Positions 34,964 to 43,516 of a stretch of DNA of 64,000 nucleotides are shown one piece after another; position 1 is the first letter of the stretch; each line of letters starts with the position of its first letter. This DNA is from Tangfeifania diversioriginum (GTDB lineage Bacteria > Bacteroidota > Bacteroidia > Bacteroidales > Prolixibacteraceae), in contig CAMCBW010000024.1 in the NCBI GenBank assembly GCA_945873105.1, positions 1 through 64,000 on the forward strand, read 5' to 3'. Below the pieces are notes generated by a model. The model worked only from the letters and a program-made list of their open reading frames with translations, was not told the origin of the DNA and did no database searches. Position numbers and translations under genes: made by a program.

Positions 34964-37108
34964 TTAGAATCGAATATTGTACTTTAGCTTGAACCTAAGC
35001 GCGCTTTCATCCATCACATATCGTTCAAGCGGTTGGGAAAGTTTGGTGGTCCAAACCAGCATGATCACATTGCCTGGTTTTACAATCCACTGGAACCTTG
35101 ACTGTACTCCGACACTTTTTGAACTGTTGTCGTATTGAAGGTAATTGTTCAGGGTGATATCCGGACTGAACAAGACATTGACATTCATCTGGTAAATTCT
35201 GGTGGTAAAACTGCCTCCGGGAAGTTGAACCTCATTTTGCTTGTACTTGACACCCAAAAATAGGGGTACTGCAACCTTGTAGTTGACTCCGACCGTCCAA
35301 TCCTGCCGAGTACCATTGTAGAAGTCGCCCCAGGTGTAGGAAAGATCGCCTGCAAGATTTCTGCTGCCAGCCGTCAAAATGCTCAGTGTTTGTCTCAAGT
35401 ACCGGTATTTGCCCGTCGGAATCACATAATTGGAATAGATCTTGAAATCCTTCTCCAGGTACTCGTAAATATCGCTGAGTCCATAGGTAAACTCTTCTCC
35501 TGATTTAAACCTGATTTTTAGCGGATTGTAATTAACCTGCCGGGATTCCAGTACATCTGCATAGTTGACAATGTGGTTGAAACCAATGCCTGTAAGTACC
35601 TGCAACACCCCTTTGATCTTTGGACGCGGTCCAATCAGAACATTACCATAGGTGTCCTTGATATTGGTGCGGGGAACGAATCCCATTCCGGCTACAAAGT
35701 TTTTGCCTATTTCGTAATGGCCGAGACTAAATGAGAGGAAATCATTGGGGTAAGAGATGTTTCCTCCCCAAGATACATCATTGTCATTCAGGTTTTCGGT
35801 GGTTGATTTTAGTCCGAAAAGGATGAGCGATAAGTTTTTGTCCCCACGAAACTTGGAAGTTGCCAGTTTCAGGTCCACACCTCCCACATAGTTCTGAGGC
35901 ACTGTGACAGCATTTCCATAGGTTCCGATGACGCCAACAGAAGACTCTGTGCCGATACTTCTGGAGATTCGGGCTACCGAAAAATTGGTATTTCCGTTGG
36001 GATGGTCATCGTTCACCTGCATCAACCCGATGTTCCATTTGTTGATCATTCCGGTTAATTTGGCAGCAAAGTTAATCTGTATGGGCAATCCATTGGTATC
36101 GAGACCCATTCTGCGGGAAAAAAATGGAATGATGTTCTTCCCGTAAGGATTGGCATCATCCCCCTGAATTCCAAAGGAGAAGAGGCTGGATCCATCCAGG
36201 AAGAAGTCTCTCTTTTCCGGAAAAAGCAGGCTGAAGCGGGTAAGATTGATCTGACGATCGTCCACCTCCGTTTCGGCAAAATCGGTATTGACAGAGAGGG
36301 CTGACTTTAATCCGGGGGTGATCTGGTAGAAGAGGTCTACTCCTGCTTTGGCCGAGTATTTGTTATCCGTACCCTTTTTCGTATTCATACCCCCCGATAC
36401 ATAAGGCGAAATATCCAACCCAATTCCCTGGGTAATGTTCTTCATTCCAATCAGCAAACCCGCATCCGATACCTGAAATTTAAAGCTGTTGATATTTGCG
36501 GTTGGCCAATAGGAGCTTTCCAGTTTTCGTTTGATGTGACGGATGAATTTGATGCCCCAGTTGGGATTGAATTTGTCAAATCCCATGGTTTTGAAAGGAA
36601 TGGCCATTTCGGCCTCCCAGCCATCGGCAACGATTCGGGCCTTCCCTTCCCATAGACCGTTCCATTCCTTGTTGAAAACTGCCCCGTTTTCACTTACAGT
36701 GGCATCCCCGATCGAACCGCGCGGACCAATCTGGAACCAATAACCATTCCGGTGATCCAGGTAGGTATCCAGAATGACTTGTATCCGGTCGTCATTACCC
36801 AGACTGACGTCGCGGGCTTTCTCCTTCGCAGTGATCTTCTTTGGATCATCGAAACACTTTACACCGACATACAAAAAGTTGGCATCGTAGCAGATAAAAA
36901 AATTGGTCTTTTCAGACACAGGCTGACCGGGATTGGGTTCACGTTGCAGGAGCTGGTCAACTTTGGCTGACTGTGACCAAACCTCATCGTTCAGGCGGCC
37001 ATCAATCACAGGTGGTTTTGAAACAGAAACCGCTTCAATGGAAGGCTGAGCAACAGATTTAATGGAAATTACCAGCAAAAGCAATAGTAACCGGGAAAAA
37101 CTATTCAT
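34964..37108 (-). CDS. DUF5916 outer-membrane protein with CBM9-like N-terminal domain
   Basis: A 714-residue exported protein with signal peptide. Residues 25-210 form a carbohydrate-binding family 9-like domain (PPVIDGRLNDEVWSQSA, LYVGVKCFDDP, WEAEMAIPFKTMGF). The rest is the DUF5916 beta-barrel region (SLLFPEKRDFFLDGSSLF, GIGFNHIVNY and alternating strands) ending in FKLKYNIRF, a typical last strand with terminal Phe. DUF5916 proteins are Bacteroidota outer-membrane proteins of unknown function, often coregulated with carbohydrate or peptide uptake. No partner gene is adjacent. Confidence 0.82.
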   Translation of the reverse strand: MNSFSRLLLLLLVISIKSVAQPSIEAVSVSKPPVIDGRLNDEVWSQSAKVDQLLQREPNPGQPVSEKTNFFICYDANFLYVGVKCFDDPKKITAKEKARDVSLGNDDRIQVILDTYLDHRNGYWFQIGPRGSIGDATVSENGAVFNKEWNGLWEGKARIVADGWEAEMAIPFKTMGFDKFNPNWGIKFIRHIKRKLESSYWPTANINSFKFQVSDAGLLIGMKNITQGIGLDISPYVSGGMNTKKGTDNKYSAKAGVDLFYQITPGLKSALSVNTDFAETEVDDRQINLTRFSLLFPEKRDFFLDGSSLFSFGIQGDDANPYGKNIIPFFSRRMGLDTNGLPIQINFAAKLTGMINKWNIGLMQVNDDHPNGNTNFSVARISRSIGTESSVGVIGTYGNAVTVPQNYVGGVDLKLATSKFRGDKNLSLILFGLKSTTENLNDNDVSWGGNISYPNDFLSFSLGHYEIGKNFVAGMGFVPRTNIKDTYGNVLIGPRPKIKGVLQVLTGIGFNHIVNYADVLESRQVNYNPLKIRFKSGEEFTYGLSDIYEYLEKDFKIYSNYVIPTGKYRYLRQTLSILTAGSRNLAGDLSYTWGDFYNGTRQDWTVGVNYKVAVPLFLGVKYKQNEVQLPGGSFTTRIYQMNVNVLFSPDITLNNYLQYDNSSKSVGVQSRFQWIVKPGNVIMLVWTTKLSQPLERYVMDESALRFKLKYNIRF

Positions 37109-37244
37109 AGAGATTCAGAAAAATTTATCTGCCGATCACCAATAATCTACCCTTTACCTTCCGGTAAAGCAAGGATTCTACCTCAATTATTTGCTGGATA
37201 TCGTATTCAGATGATTAAATAAGAGGCTGAAAATAGTAAAAAAA

Positions 37245-37652
37245 TCAATCGCCTGTTTCCCGCCTGGTGGCTTTGATTGAACCACGTACCCTTTTGGATT
37301 CAAGCCTTTTTTCTACAGAAGCGCGGGTAGGTCTCGTACTGACTCTTTTCTTTCGTGGCGTTAAAGCCTGCTTCAGCAAGGAATAAAATTTCTCTATGAC
37401 CTTCTCTTTGTTTTTCAGCTGCGACCGGTCGGTTTGGGCAACCAAAACAATCTCATCTTCCTTGTTGATCTTGTTGAAGAGCTTCTCCGATAGGATTGCC
37501 TTTTCAGCTTCGCTCAGGAGCAAGGAGTTCCGGTAGTTGAACCGAAGTTCAACTTTGGAACTGACCTTGTTTACATTTTGGCCTCCCGGACCACTGCTCC
37601 GGGTAGCCTGAAAGATCCATTCAGGGGTAAAGTCTCGATCAGAAATGTCCAT
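37245..37652 (-). CDS. arfB: ArfB-type peptidyl-tRNA hydrolase (ribosome rescue)
   Basis: A 135-residue class-I release-factor-domain protein. It contains RSSGPGGQNVNKVSSK, the GGQ loop that enters the peptidyl transferase centre, and ends in a basic tail (KRLESKRVRGSIKATRR) that occupies the mRNA channel in stalled ribosomes. ATG 37652 (MDISDRDFTPEW) is chosen because it matches the family start; the frame is open 57 bases further. It releases nascent chains from stalled ribosomes. The release factors RF1 and RF3 are encoded 3-9 kb away, but not in one operon. Confidence 0.9.
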   Translation of the reverse strand: MDISDRDFTPEWIFQATRSSGPGGQNVNKVSSKVELRFNYRNSLLLSEAEKAILSEKLFNKINKEDEIVLVAQTDRSQLKNKEKVIEKFYSLLKQALTPRKKRVSTRPTRASVEKRLESKRVRGSIKATRRETGD

Positions 37653-37838
37653 CTTAATTTTAGCAGGATACCTGTTTGGTACTATTTCTACTGCCAAACA
37701 AAAATACACAAAAAGAAAGAGTGTGAATTCTCAATGCCTTTTTCATTCATGGTCAATCAAGGTTGTTTTGGCAACAACCACACCTTTGAGAATTCATCCT
37801 CAATGGAGGGAAGTAAAATATACTGTCAAACAGCTATT

Positions 37839-38819
37839 CTACTGGTAGTTAATACCGGCAATTTTTCGGATTTGATCCAAACAATCAGACAACAATAGTG
37901 AGCTTTGGTGACTCATGACGGCACTCTCCAGTCGATTTTCCCCCAGACATTTCATGACCTCCGCTGCCTCCATTTTTAATCCACACGAAGATTGCTCATA
38001 GTGGATTGTTTTGACTGGTTCTCCGGGGAGCAGAATCTCCAGCCATTGGTCAAGGGTGCTCGTTCGTCTGAGTCTCAGGGCCCCTTTTTCACAATAAATA
38101 TCAGTTCCAACTCCGACGGCCGAGAAAAATGAGGCAAAGATTGTCGCGGTCTTACCACCATTGAATAGCATCGATGCAGTAACAGACTGATCGATGCCCA
38201 AATCGGTAAGGTCTGCAAAAGCCTCTGTCTGTATTGGTTCTCCCATGAACCAAAGTGCATCAAACAAAGGATACAATCCAATATCCAGTAAAGCTCCGCC
38301 TCCAAGTTTCGGATTGAAAAGTCTTCTGCTCACATCATAAGGCGACCTGTTGAAACCAAACCAGCCATGCAGGTGCCTGATCTCGCCCAACAGGCCAGAT
38401 TCGATGATTCTACGGGCTTCCTGGTAAGAGGGCTGATGGGGAGTCATAAATGCTTCCATAAGAAATACCTTCTCGACCCTTGCCGTTTCAACCATATCTG
38501 CTACCTCTAAACTGCTCATACCAAAAGCTTTTTCACACAAAACCGCCTTCTTGTGCCTCAGGCAAAGTTTGGTATGCTCGGCATGAAAAACATGGGGTGA
38601 CGCGATGTAGATGACATCGATATCAGGATCCAACACCAGGGCCTCATAACTACCATAGGAGCGTTCTATGCCATGTGTTTCGGCAAAGGCAGCAGCCCTT
38701 GGCAGATCTCTTGAACCCACGGCCATTACCCTGGCTGTTTCAAGATCTTTAAGTTCTGTTACGAATTTTCCTGCTATATTCCCTGGTGCAAGGATACCCC
38801 AGTTGTAGATTTTGGCCAT
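37839..38819 (-). CDS. Gfo/Idh/MocA-family oxidoreductase, second copy
   Basis: A 326-residue NAD(P)-dependent oxidoreductase of the dihydrodiol dehydrogenase-like branch. The N-terminus NWGILAPGNIAGKF is the dinucleotide loop; VIYIASPHVFHAEH and LCEKAFGMS (in place of the usual EKP) follow, then GGGALLDIGLYPLFDALWF. The sugar substrate is unknown. ATG 38819 is chosen; the open frame continues 81 bases through an AAAGTGACT-type repeat and is not family-like. It differs strongly from the Gfo/Idh protein at 25.8 kb, so this is not a recent duplication. Confidence 0.88.
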   Translation of the reverse strand: MAKIYNWGILAPGNIAGKFVTELKDLETARVMAVGSRDLPRAAAFAETHGIERSYGSYEALVLDPDIDVIYIASPHVFHAEHTKLCLRHKKAVLCEKAFGMSSLEVADMVETARVEKVFLMEAFMTPHQPSYQEARRIIESGLLGEIRHLHGWFGFNRSPYDVSRRLFNPKLGGGALLDIGLYPLFDALWFMGEPIQTEAFADLTDLGIDQSVTASMLFNGGKTATIFASFFSAVGVGTDIYCEKGALRLRRTSTLDQWLEILLPGEPVKTIHYEQSSCGLKMEAAEVMKCLGENRLESAVMSHQSSLLLSDCLDQIRKIAGINYQ

Positions 38820-38825
38820 GGTGGA

Positions 38826-38868
38826 AAGTAATAAAAGTGAACTAAAGTGACTAAAGTTAATAAAGTTA
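38826..38868. repeat. Period-9 repeats (AAAGTGACT family) before the second Gfo/Idh gene
   Basis: The plus strand reads AAAGTAATA, AAAGTGAACT, AAAGTGACT, AAAGTTAAT, AAAGTTAGG, beginning seven bases before the ATG at 38819. On the coding (minus) strand this is AGTCACTTT, the same orientation as before the gene at 25812. Confidence 0.6.
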
Positions 38869-38881
38869 GGGACTCCAAAAT

Positions 38882-38926
38882 AAAATGACCAGAGTGTCAA
38901 CCTATTTTCGTCACTCTGGTCATTTT
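38882..38926 (-). terminator. Perfect 15-bp hairpin downstream of the secreted esterase gene
   Basis: AAAATGACCAGAGTG and CACTCTGGTCATTTT pair without mismatch across a 15-base loop. On the minus strand the second arm ends in ATTTTATTTTGG, a short T-rich tail. It lies 16 bases after the esterase stop (38942) and should end that transcript. Confidence 0.75.
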
Positions 38927-38941
38927 GGTTCTTTTTAAGCC

Positions 38942-39850
38942 CTATTTAAGGGAGGACTGTTCAAACGGCTTTGGTTTGAACAAGTTGTACAAGAATGTTT
39001 TAGCTGTAACGGTTTGTGCAGGTCTCTTCACGACAAATTTCTCCGCAAAGTTTGATTGCTTGACCTCCTTGATCAGTTCATTCCGTTTCTGGGTGATGAT
39101 CGAGTCTGTTTTGGGAATCCAGAAATTCATGCTTACAAATCTTTCGTAAACATTTTTGTGCTGGGCAAGTAACCATTCATAAACATTTTGTTCAGAATAG
39201 ACATGGTGTATATCGTGACCCTCCCCTTTCAATACTGAAAATTTGGGTCGTGAACCCATCTCCTGCATTGCCTCAACCATCTCGGTCGATCTGTTCAGTT
39301 TTACCTTACGGTCTTTGTCACCATGAAATACCCAGGTGGGGACATCCTTGATCGTTTCCGCCATGTCAGGTTTTCCGCCCCCGCACAATGGCATAATGGC
39401 AGCGAAATACTGGGGATACCTTGAAGCAAGGCTCCAGGTACCGAAACCACCAAGACTCATTCCTGTGAGGTAAACACGGGAAGGATCCACGTTATATTTT
39501 TCAAGGATCTCCTTGTAAAAAGACTCGAACCAGTCGCCATACACCCAGTTCCTGTTGGAAGGACATTGGGGAGAGATCACGATGGCATCCACCTGCATGC
39601 CACGATCCAAATAAAAGGGTGGACCATATTTTTTCAGACGATCCAAATTATTTCCCTTGCAAGAACTACCGTGAAGGTAAATAATTACAGGCCAATCCTT
39701 TCCAATCGATTCCTTGTACCCATTGGGAAGATAAGCCAAATAGGGATAGGTTTTTGATTTCTCCTTTACCTGTTGTGGGTTTGCTCCAAAGGCATTAACT
39801 TCCAGCAGAAGTATACACCCAAGAATCAAAGTCAACATTTTACCAACCAT
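38942..39850 (-). CDS. Secreted alpha/beta hydrolase (PHB-depolymerase/feruloyl-esterase-like)
   Basis: A 302-residue exported hydrolase with signal peptide (cleaved after NAFGA). The oxyanion hole HGSS (IYLHGSSCKG), the nucleophile LTGMSLGGFGTW, an Asp in WVFHGDKDRKV and a His in LKGEGHDIHHVY form the Ser-Asp-His site. The family includes CE1 esterases and PHB depolymerase-like enzymes. A basic C-terminal region of about 60 residues (residues 240-302) follows the domain and has no recognised function. Substrate unknown, possibly an acylated glycan. Confidence 0.82.
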   Translation of the reverse strand: MVGKMLTLILGCILLLEVNAFGANPQQVKEKSKTYPYLAYLPNGYKESIGKDWPVIIYLHGSSCKGNNLDRLKKYGPPFYLDRGMQVDAIVISPQCPSNRNWVYGDWFESFYKEILEKYNVDPSRVYLTGMSLGGFGTWSLASRYPQYFAAIMPLCGGGKPDMAETIKDVPTWVFHGDKDRKVKLNRSTEMVEAMQEMGSRPKFSVLKGEGHDIHHVYSEQNVYEWLLAQHKNVYERFVSMNFWIPKTDSIITQKRNELIKEVKQSNFAEKFVVKRPAQTVTAKTFLYNLFKPKPFEQSSLK

Positions 39851-39877
39851 ACTATCCGTTTTAATTCAAAATCTATA

Positions 39878-39885
39878 CAAAAATA
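39878..39885 (-). promoter_or_regulatory. Candidate -7 box TATTTTTG for the secreted esterase gene
   Basis: The minus strand reads TATTTTTG 28 bases before the ATG at 39850, fitting TAnnTTTG. The rest of the gap 39851-40024 contains only AT-rich sequence with two CGTTTTGTAACGTTTTAA-like stretches. Confidence 0.42.
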
Positions 39886-40024
39886 GTTTTTCTCCCTAAA
39901 AAATCGGGACTTAAACACTTTTTAACGTTTTGTAACGTTTTAATTTTAACCAGATTAATGAAATTTCAGTTTTTTGCGTGCTATAATCAACTGATTTTGA
40001 ACCAGTGTTAACCAACTCAATCCA

Positions 40025-40855
40025 CTAAATCAATCCGCTTTCCTGCAACAAGGTTTTCATTTCCAACTGGACTTCCAATGCCGCTTCTCCGGCTTTTTCT
40101 GCAAAGTCAGCGGCAGCGGATGCATAGAGAATTGCCCTGGAAGAGTTCACCAACAGTCCACACTGCTTGTTCATCCCATACCTTGCAACCTCACTCAAAC
40201 TGCCACCCTGGGCTCCAACACCAGGTACCAACAGGAAGTGCTCCGGAACAATTTTCCTTATTCCTTCCAGTGCTTCAGCTTTTGTTGCACCCACAACGTA
40301 CATCATGTTTTCGGAATTGGCCCATTTTTGGGAGGTACGAAGAACTTTTTCAAAGAGTTTTTCCCCTTGCTGGTCTTCCACAAATTGAAAGTCAAAGGCC
40401 CCTTTGTTGGAGGTCAATGCCAGCAGAATCACCCATTTGCCGGAGTATCCCAAAAACGGGGTGACAGAGTCTTCCCCCATATAGGGAGCAATAGTGACCG
40501 CATCGAAATGATAAGTTTCGAAAAAAGTACGGGCATACATGGCTGAAGTATTGCCGATATCACCTCGTTTGGCATCGGCTATGATGAAAATTTCAGGATA
40601 ACGTTCACGAAGGTACTGAACTGTTTTTTCCAGACTGTTCCATCCATTCAATCCGTTTGACTCATAAAAGGCAAGATTGGGTTTGTAGGCGACCGTGTAT
40701 GGTGCGGTTGCATCAATGATCTTCTGGTTAAAGTAGAAGATAGGGTCTGAAGTGTCCTTTAAAAATTCAGGAATTTTTTGGATGTCTGAATCCAGTCCTA
40801 CACAGAGAAAGGACTGTTTTAGCTTGATTTGTTCGAATAGCTGGGACTTGTTCAT
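40025..40855 (-). CDS. pyrF: Orotidine 5'-phosphate decarboxylase (type 2)
   Basis: A 276-residue PyrF of the longer type-2 branch. Active-site residues lie in [22 protein letters not shown] and [14 protein letters not shown], the latter with the Asp-Lys-x-x-Asp catalytic array. It makes UMP from OMP in pyrimidine synthesis, cytoplasmic. ATG 40855 is the start; the frame extends two codons to a TTG. A heptamer array begins five bases upstream of the ATG, so any promoter must lie within or beyond the repeat, or pyrF is read from prfA. Confidence 0.95.
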   Translation of the reverse strand: MNKSQLFEQIKLKQSFLCVGLDSDIQKIPEFLKDTSDPIFYFNQKIIDATAPYTVAYKPNLAFYESNGLNGWNSLEKTVQYLRERYPEIFIIADAKRGDIGNTSAMYARTFFETYHFDAVTIAPYMGEDSVTPFLGYSGKWVILLALTSNKGAFDFQFVEDQQGEKLFEKVLRTSQKWANSENMMYVVGATKAEALEGIRKIVPEHFLLVPGVGAQGGSLSEVARYGMNKQCGLLVNSSRAILYASAAADFAEKAGEAALEVQLEMKTLLQESGLI

Positions 40856-40859
40856 AATC

Positions 40860-40916
40860 AATTACGAATTACGAATTACGAATTACGATGCCGAATCACC
40901 ATCGTCATTCGTAATT
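40860..40916. repeat. Period-7 repeats (AATTACG) with complementary arm between prfA and pyrF
   Basis: AATTACG four times in a row (40860-40887), then a 19-base spacer and ATTCGTAATT (40907-40916), complementary to the array. It fills the gap between two minus-strand genes and could act as an RNA hairpin after prfA. Confidence 0.75.
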
Positions 40917-40922
40917 TTTATA

Positions 40923-42008
40923 TTATAGTTCTGTTTCCTTCAATCGTTCTACATTTTCCTCGTACCGCAACTTCTCAATGATTTCAATGATGTCACCATC
41001 CATAATTGCGGGCAGGTTGTACATGGTCAAACCTATCCTATGGTCAGTCATGCGGCCTTGCGGATAGTTGTAGGTGCGGATCTTGGCCGAACGGTCGCCG
41101 GTGGAGACCATCGTTTTGCGTTTGGAAGCGATCTCATCGAGGTATTTCTGGTGTTCCATGTTGTAGATCCTGGTTCGTAGTTCGGACATGGCCTTGGCCA
41201 GGTTCTTGATCTGTGATTTTTCATCCTGACAGGTTACGACAATCCCGGTAGGGATATGGGTCAAACGAATGGCCGAATAGGTGGTATTGACACTCTGGCC
41301 ACCCGGACCAGAGGAACAATAGGTATCCTTGCGGATATCACTCTCCCTCAAGTCGATGTCAAACTCTTCTGCTTCGGGCAAAACTGCCACAGTAGAGGCC
41401 GAAGTATGAATTCTTCCCTGGGTTTCGGTCTGAGGAACCCGTTGAACCCGGTGGACACCAGATTCATACTTGAGAATACCATAGACATCCTTCCCCGAAA
41501 TTTTCGCCACAAGCTCCTTGTATCCTCCCGAAGTTCCCTCCGAGGTATTGGTGACCTCAAGTTTCCATCCCATTCTATCGCAGAATTTGGAATACATACG
41601 GAATAGATCACCGGCAAAAATGGCAGCTTCATCTCCCCCTGTGCCACCCCTGATCTCCAGGATGGCATTCTTACTATCTTCAGGATCAGCCGGAACCAGC
41701 AGCATTTTGATCTCATCTTCAAAGGCGGTCACTTTTTGTGATCCCTCCTCCAGCTCTTCCCTGGCCATGTCGCGCAAATCTTCATCTGTTTCATTTTCCA
41801 GAATCTCCTTTGCATCTGCAATGTTTTGAAGATAGTTCCTGTAGCGTGTAAATGATTGAACCAAAGCATCCAGTTGTTTGTACTCCTGGTTAAGTTTGAC
41901 ATACCGCTTCATGTCTTTCATGACATCCGGATCAGAAATTTGCTGGCCAACTTCATCAAACCGTATTTTGATTCCTTCGTATTTGTCTAGAAGTGAGTTA
42001 TCTGACAT
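40923..42008 (-). CDS. prfA: Peptide chain release factor 1
   Basis: A 361-residue RF1. The stop-codon recognition tripeptide region is PQTETQGRIHTS and the hydrolysis loop is CSSGPGGQSVNTTYS. The length matches the usual 355-360. It terminates translation at UAA and UAG. The gene is followed by pyrF after a repeat and preceded by purM; the order suggests a housekeeping run transcribed together but interrupted by repeats. Confidence 0.97.
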   Translation of the reverse strand: MSDNSLLDKYEGIKIRFDEVGQQISDPDVMKDMKRYVKLNQEYKQLDALVQSFTRYRNYLQNIADAKEILENETDEDLRDMAREELEEGSQKVTAFEDEIKMLLVPADPEDSKNAILEIRGGTGGDEAAIFAGDLFRMYSKFCDRMGWKLEVTNTSEGTSGGYKELVAKISGKDVYGILKYESGVHRVQRVPQTETQGRIHTSASTVAVLPEAEEFDIDLRESDIRKDTYCSSGPGGQSVNTTYSAIRLTHIPTGIVVTCQDEKSQIKNLAKAMSELRTRIYNMEHQKYLDEIASKRKTMVSTGDRSAKIRTYNYPQGRMTDHRIGLTMYNLPAIMDGDIIEIIEKLRYEENVERLKETEL

Positions 42009-42039
42009 ATAAATATTTTAAAATTAATTTTTGTGGGTA

Positions 42040-42082
42040 AAAGTGACTAAAGTGAACTAAAGTGCCTAAAATGCCTAAAGTT
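42040..42082. repeat. Period-9 repeats (AAAGTGACT family) between purM and prfA
   Basis: AAAGTGACT, AAAGTGAACT, AAAGTGCCT, AAAATGCCT and a final AAAGTT run up to nearly the purM stop at 42090. The word equals that at 27640 and 38826. Confidence 0.65.
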
Positions 42083-42089
42083 AAAGGAG

Positions 42090-43259
42090 CTAATATTCGA
42101 AGGTGCCGAAAGGACTCTGGATGGTGACTTTTTTGCCATTGAACGGTTCGACATGACCAATGATCCTTGCTTCGATTCCGAAAGAGCGGGAAACAGCCAG
42201 GATGCTATCTGCCACTGATTGATCGACATAGAGTTCAAAACGATGGCCCATGTTGAACACCTTGTACATTTCGTGCCAGTCGGTTCCGCTTTGCTCCTGT
42301 ATAACCCTGAAAAGTTCGGGAATTTCGAACATGTTGTTTTTAACTATATGTACATCTTCAACAAAATGAAGCACTTTGGTCTGTGCACCCCCTGAACAAT
42401 GTATCATCCCGTAGAGATTGCCCCGAAAACTATCCAATACTTTTTTGACGATTGGTGCATAGGTACGTGTTGGGGCAAGGACCATTTTGCCGGCATCTAT
42501 TCCGATGGGCGCCACCAGATCTGTCAGCTTAAGTTTACCCGAATAAACAAGCTCTTCTGGCAAGGAGTTGTCATAACTTTCAGGGTATTTTGCTGCCAGA
42601 TATTTTGAGAAGACATCATGTCTGGCAGAAGTAAGTCCGTTGCTTCCCATACCGCCATTGTAAGCAGATTCATAGGTTGATTGACCGGAGGATGCAAGGC
42701 CAATGATCACATTGCCAGGGCTAATCCGATCAGCACTAATCACCTCTGCGCGTTTCATACGACAGGTCACCGTTGAGTCAACAATAATGGTACGGACCAG
42801 ATCTCCCACATCAGCGGTTTCACCACCGGTTGGATAGATCGAGATGCCCAGCGCGCGCATCTCACTGCAAAAATCTTCAGTACCCTGAATGATCGCGGAG
42901 AGAACATCCCCAGGGATCAGTTGTTTGTTTCGTCCAATGGTAGAGGAGAGCAGGATATTTTCAGTAGCACCCACACAAATCAAATCATCCAGGTTCATAA
43001 CAACTGCATCCTGAGCGATGCCCTTCCACACGGAAAGATCGCCGGTCTCCTTCCAATAGAGGTAGGCCAGGGCGGATTTGGTGCCGGCCCCATCGGCGTG
43101 CATTACATTGCAGAAATGGGGATCTCCACCTAGGATATCTGGCACAATTTTGCAAAAAGCTTTGGGAAAAAGGCCTTTGTCAATGTTTCTGATTGCCTGG
43201 TGTACATCTTCCTTCGATGCCGAAACACCTCTGCGTAGGTATCTTTGGTTGCTATCCAT
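42090..43259 (-). CDS. purM: Phosphoribosylformylglycinamidine cyclo-ligase
   Basis: A 389-residue PurM (AIR synthetase) of the Bacteroidota length. The ATP site is in MHADGAGTKSALAYLYW, then VMNLDDLICVGA, YPTGGETADVGD and, late, the GLASSGQSTYESAYNGG loop. The protein makes aminoimidazole ribotide in purine synthesis. ATG 43259 is the family start (MDSNQRYLRRGVSA); the frame runs 51 bases further. It is upstream of prfA, separated by a repeat. Confidence 0.95.
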   Translation of the reverse strand: MDSNQRYLRRGVSASKEDVHQAIRNIDKGLFPKAFCKIVPDILGGDPHFCNVMHADGAGTKSALAYLYWKETGDLSVWKGIAQDAVVMNLDDLICVGATENILLSSTIGRNKQLIPGDVLSAIIQGTEDFCSEMRALGISIYPTGGETADVGDLVRTIIVDSTVTCRMKRAEVISADRISPGNVIIGLASSGQSTYESAYNGGMGSNGLTSARHDVFSKYLAAKYPESYDNSLPEELVYSGKLKLTDLVAPIGIDAGKMVLAPTRTYAPIVKKVLDSFRGNLYGMIHCSGGAQTKVLHFVEDVHIVKNNMFEIPELFRVIQEQSGTDWHEMYKVFNMGHRFELYVDQSVADSILAVSRSFGIEARIIGHVEPFNGKKVTIQSPFGTFEY

Positions 43260-43306
43260 AACGGGTGCAAAAGTACAAATTTTTCCCTTGCGGGAAAAAC
43301 ACAAGG

Positions 43307-43505
43307 GCAAAGGTTAAAGGATAAAGGATAAAGTATAAAGGTTAAAGTTGAGAGCGCTCTAATCTTGAAAACTTTAATTGGTCAATGCTTTGTTTAGACT
43401 TACCGCAATCCTCCTCCCGCCATTCCTACTTTATCAATTATACTTTATCCTTTATACTTTAACCTTTATCCTTTATCCTTTATCCTTTATCCTTTATCCT
43501 TTGCC
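43307..43505. repeat. Inverted pair of period-7 repeats (ATAAAGG word) between porE-like gene and purM
   Basis: Left array: GCAAAGG, TTAAAGG, ATAAAGG, ATAAAGT, ATAAAGG, TTAAAGT (43307-43348). Right array: CTTTATC, CTTTATA, CTTTAAC, then CTTTATC five times and CTTTGCC (43443-43505). The two are complementary across a 94-base spacer. The right array ends 12 bases before the stop of the OmpA gene. Confidence 0.82.
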
Positions 43506-43516
43506 CTTATAACTTC

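Noticed and set aside
43307-43505. Possible CRISPR array
   Set aside because: Unit length is seven bases and there are no unique spacers or cas genes; the arrays are simple tandem repeats.
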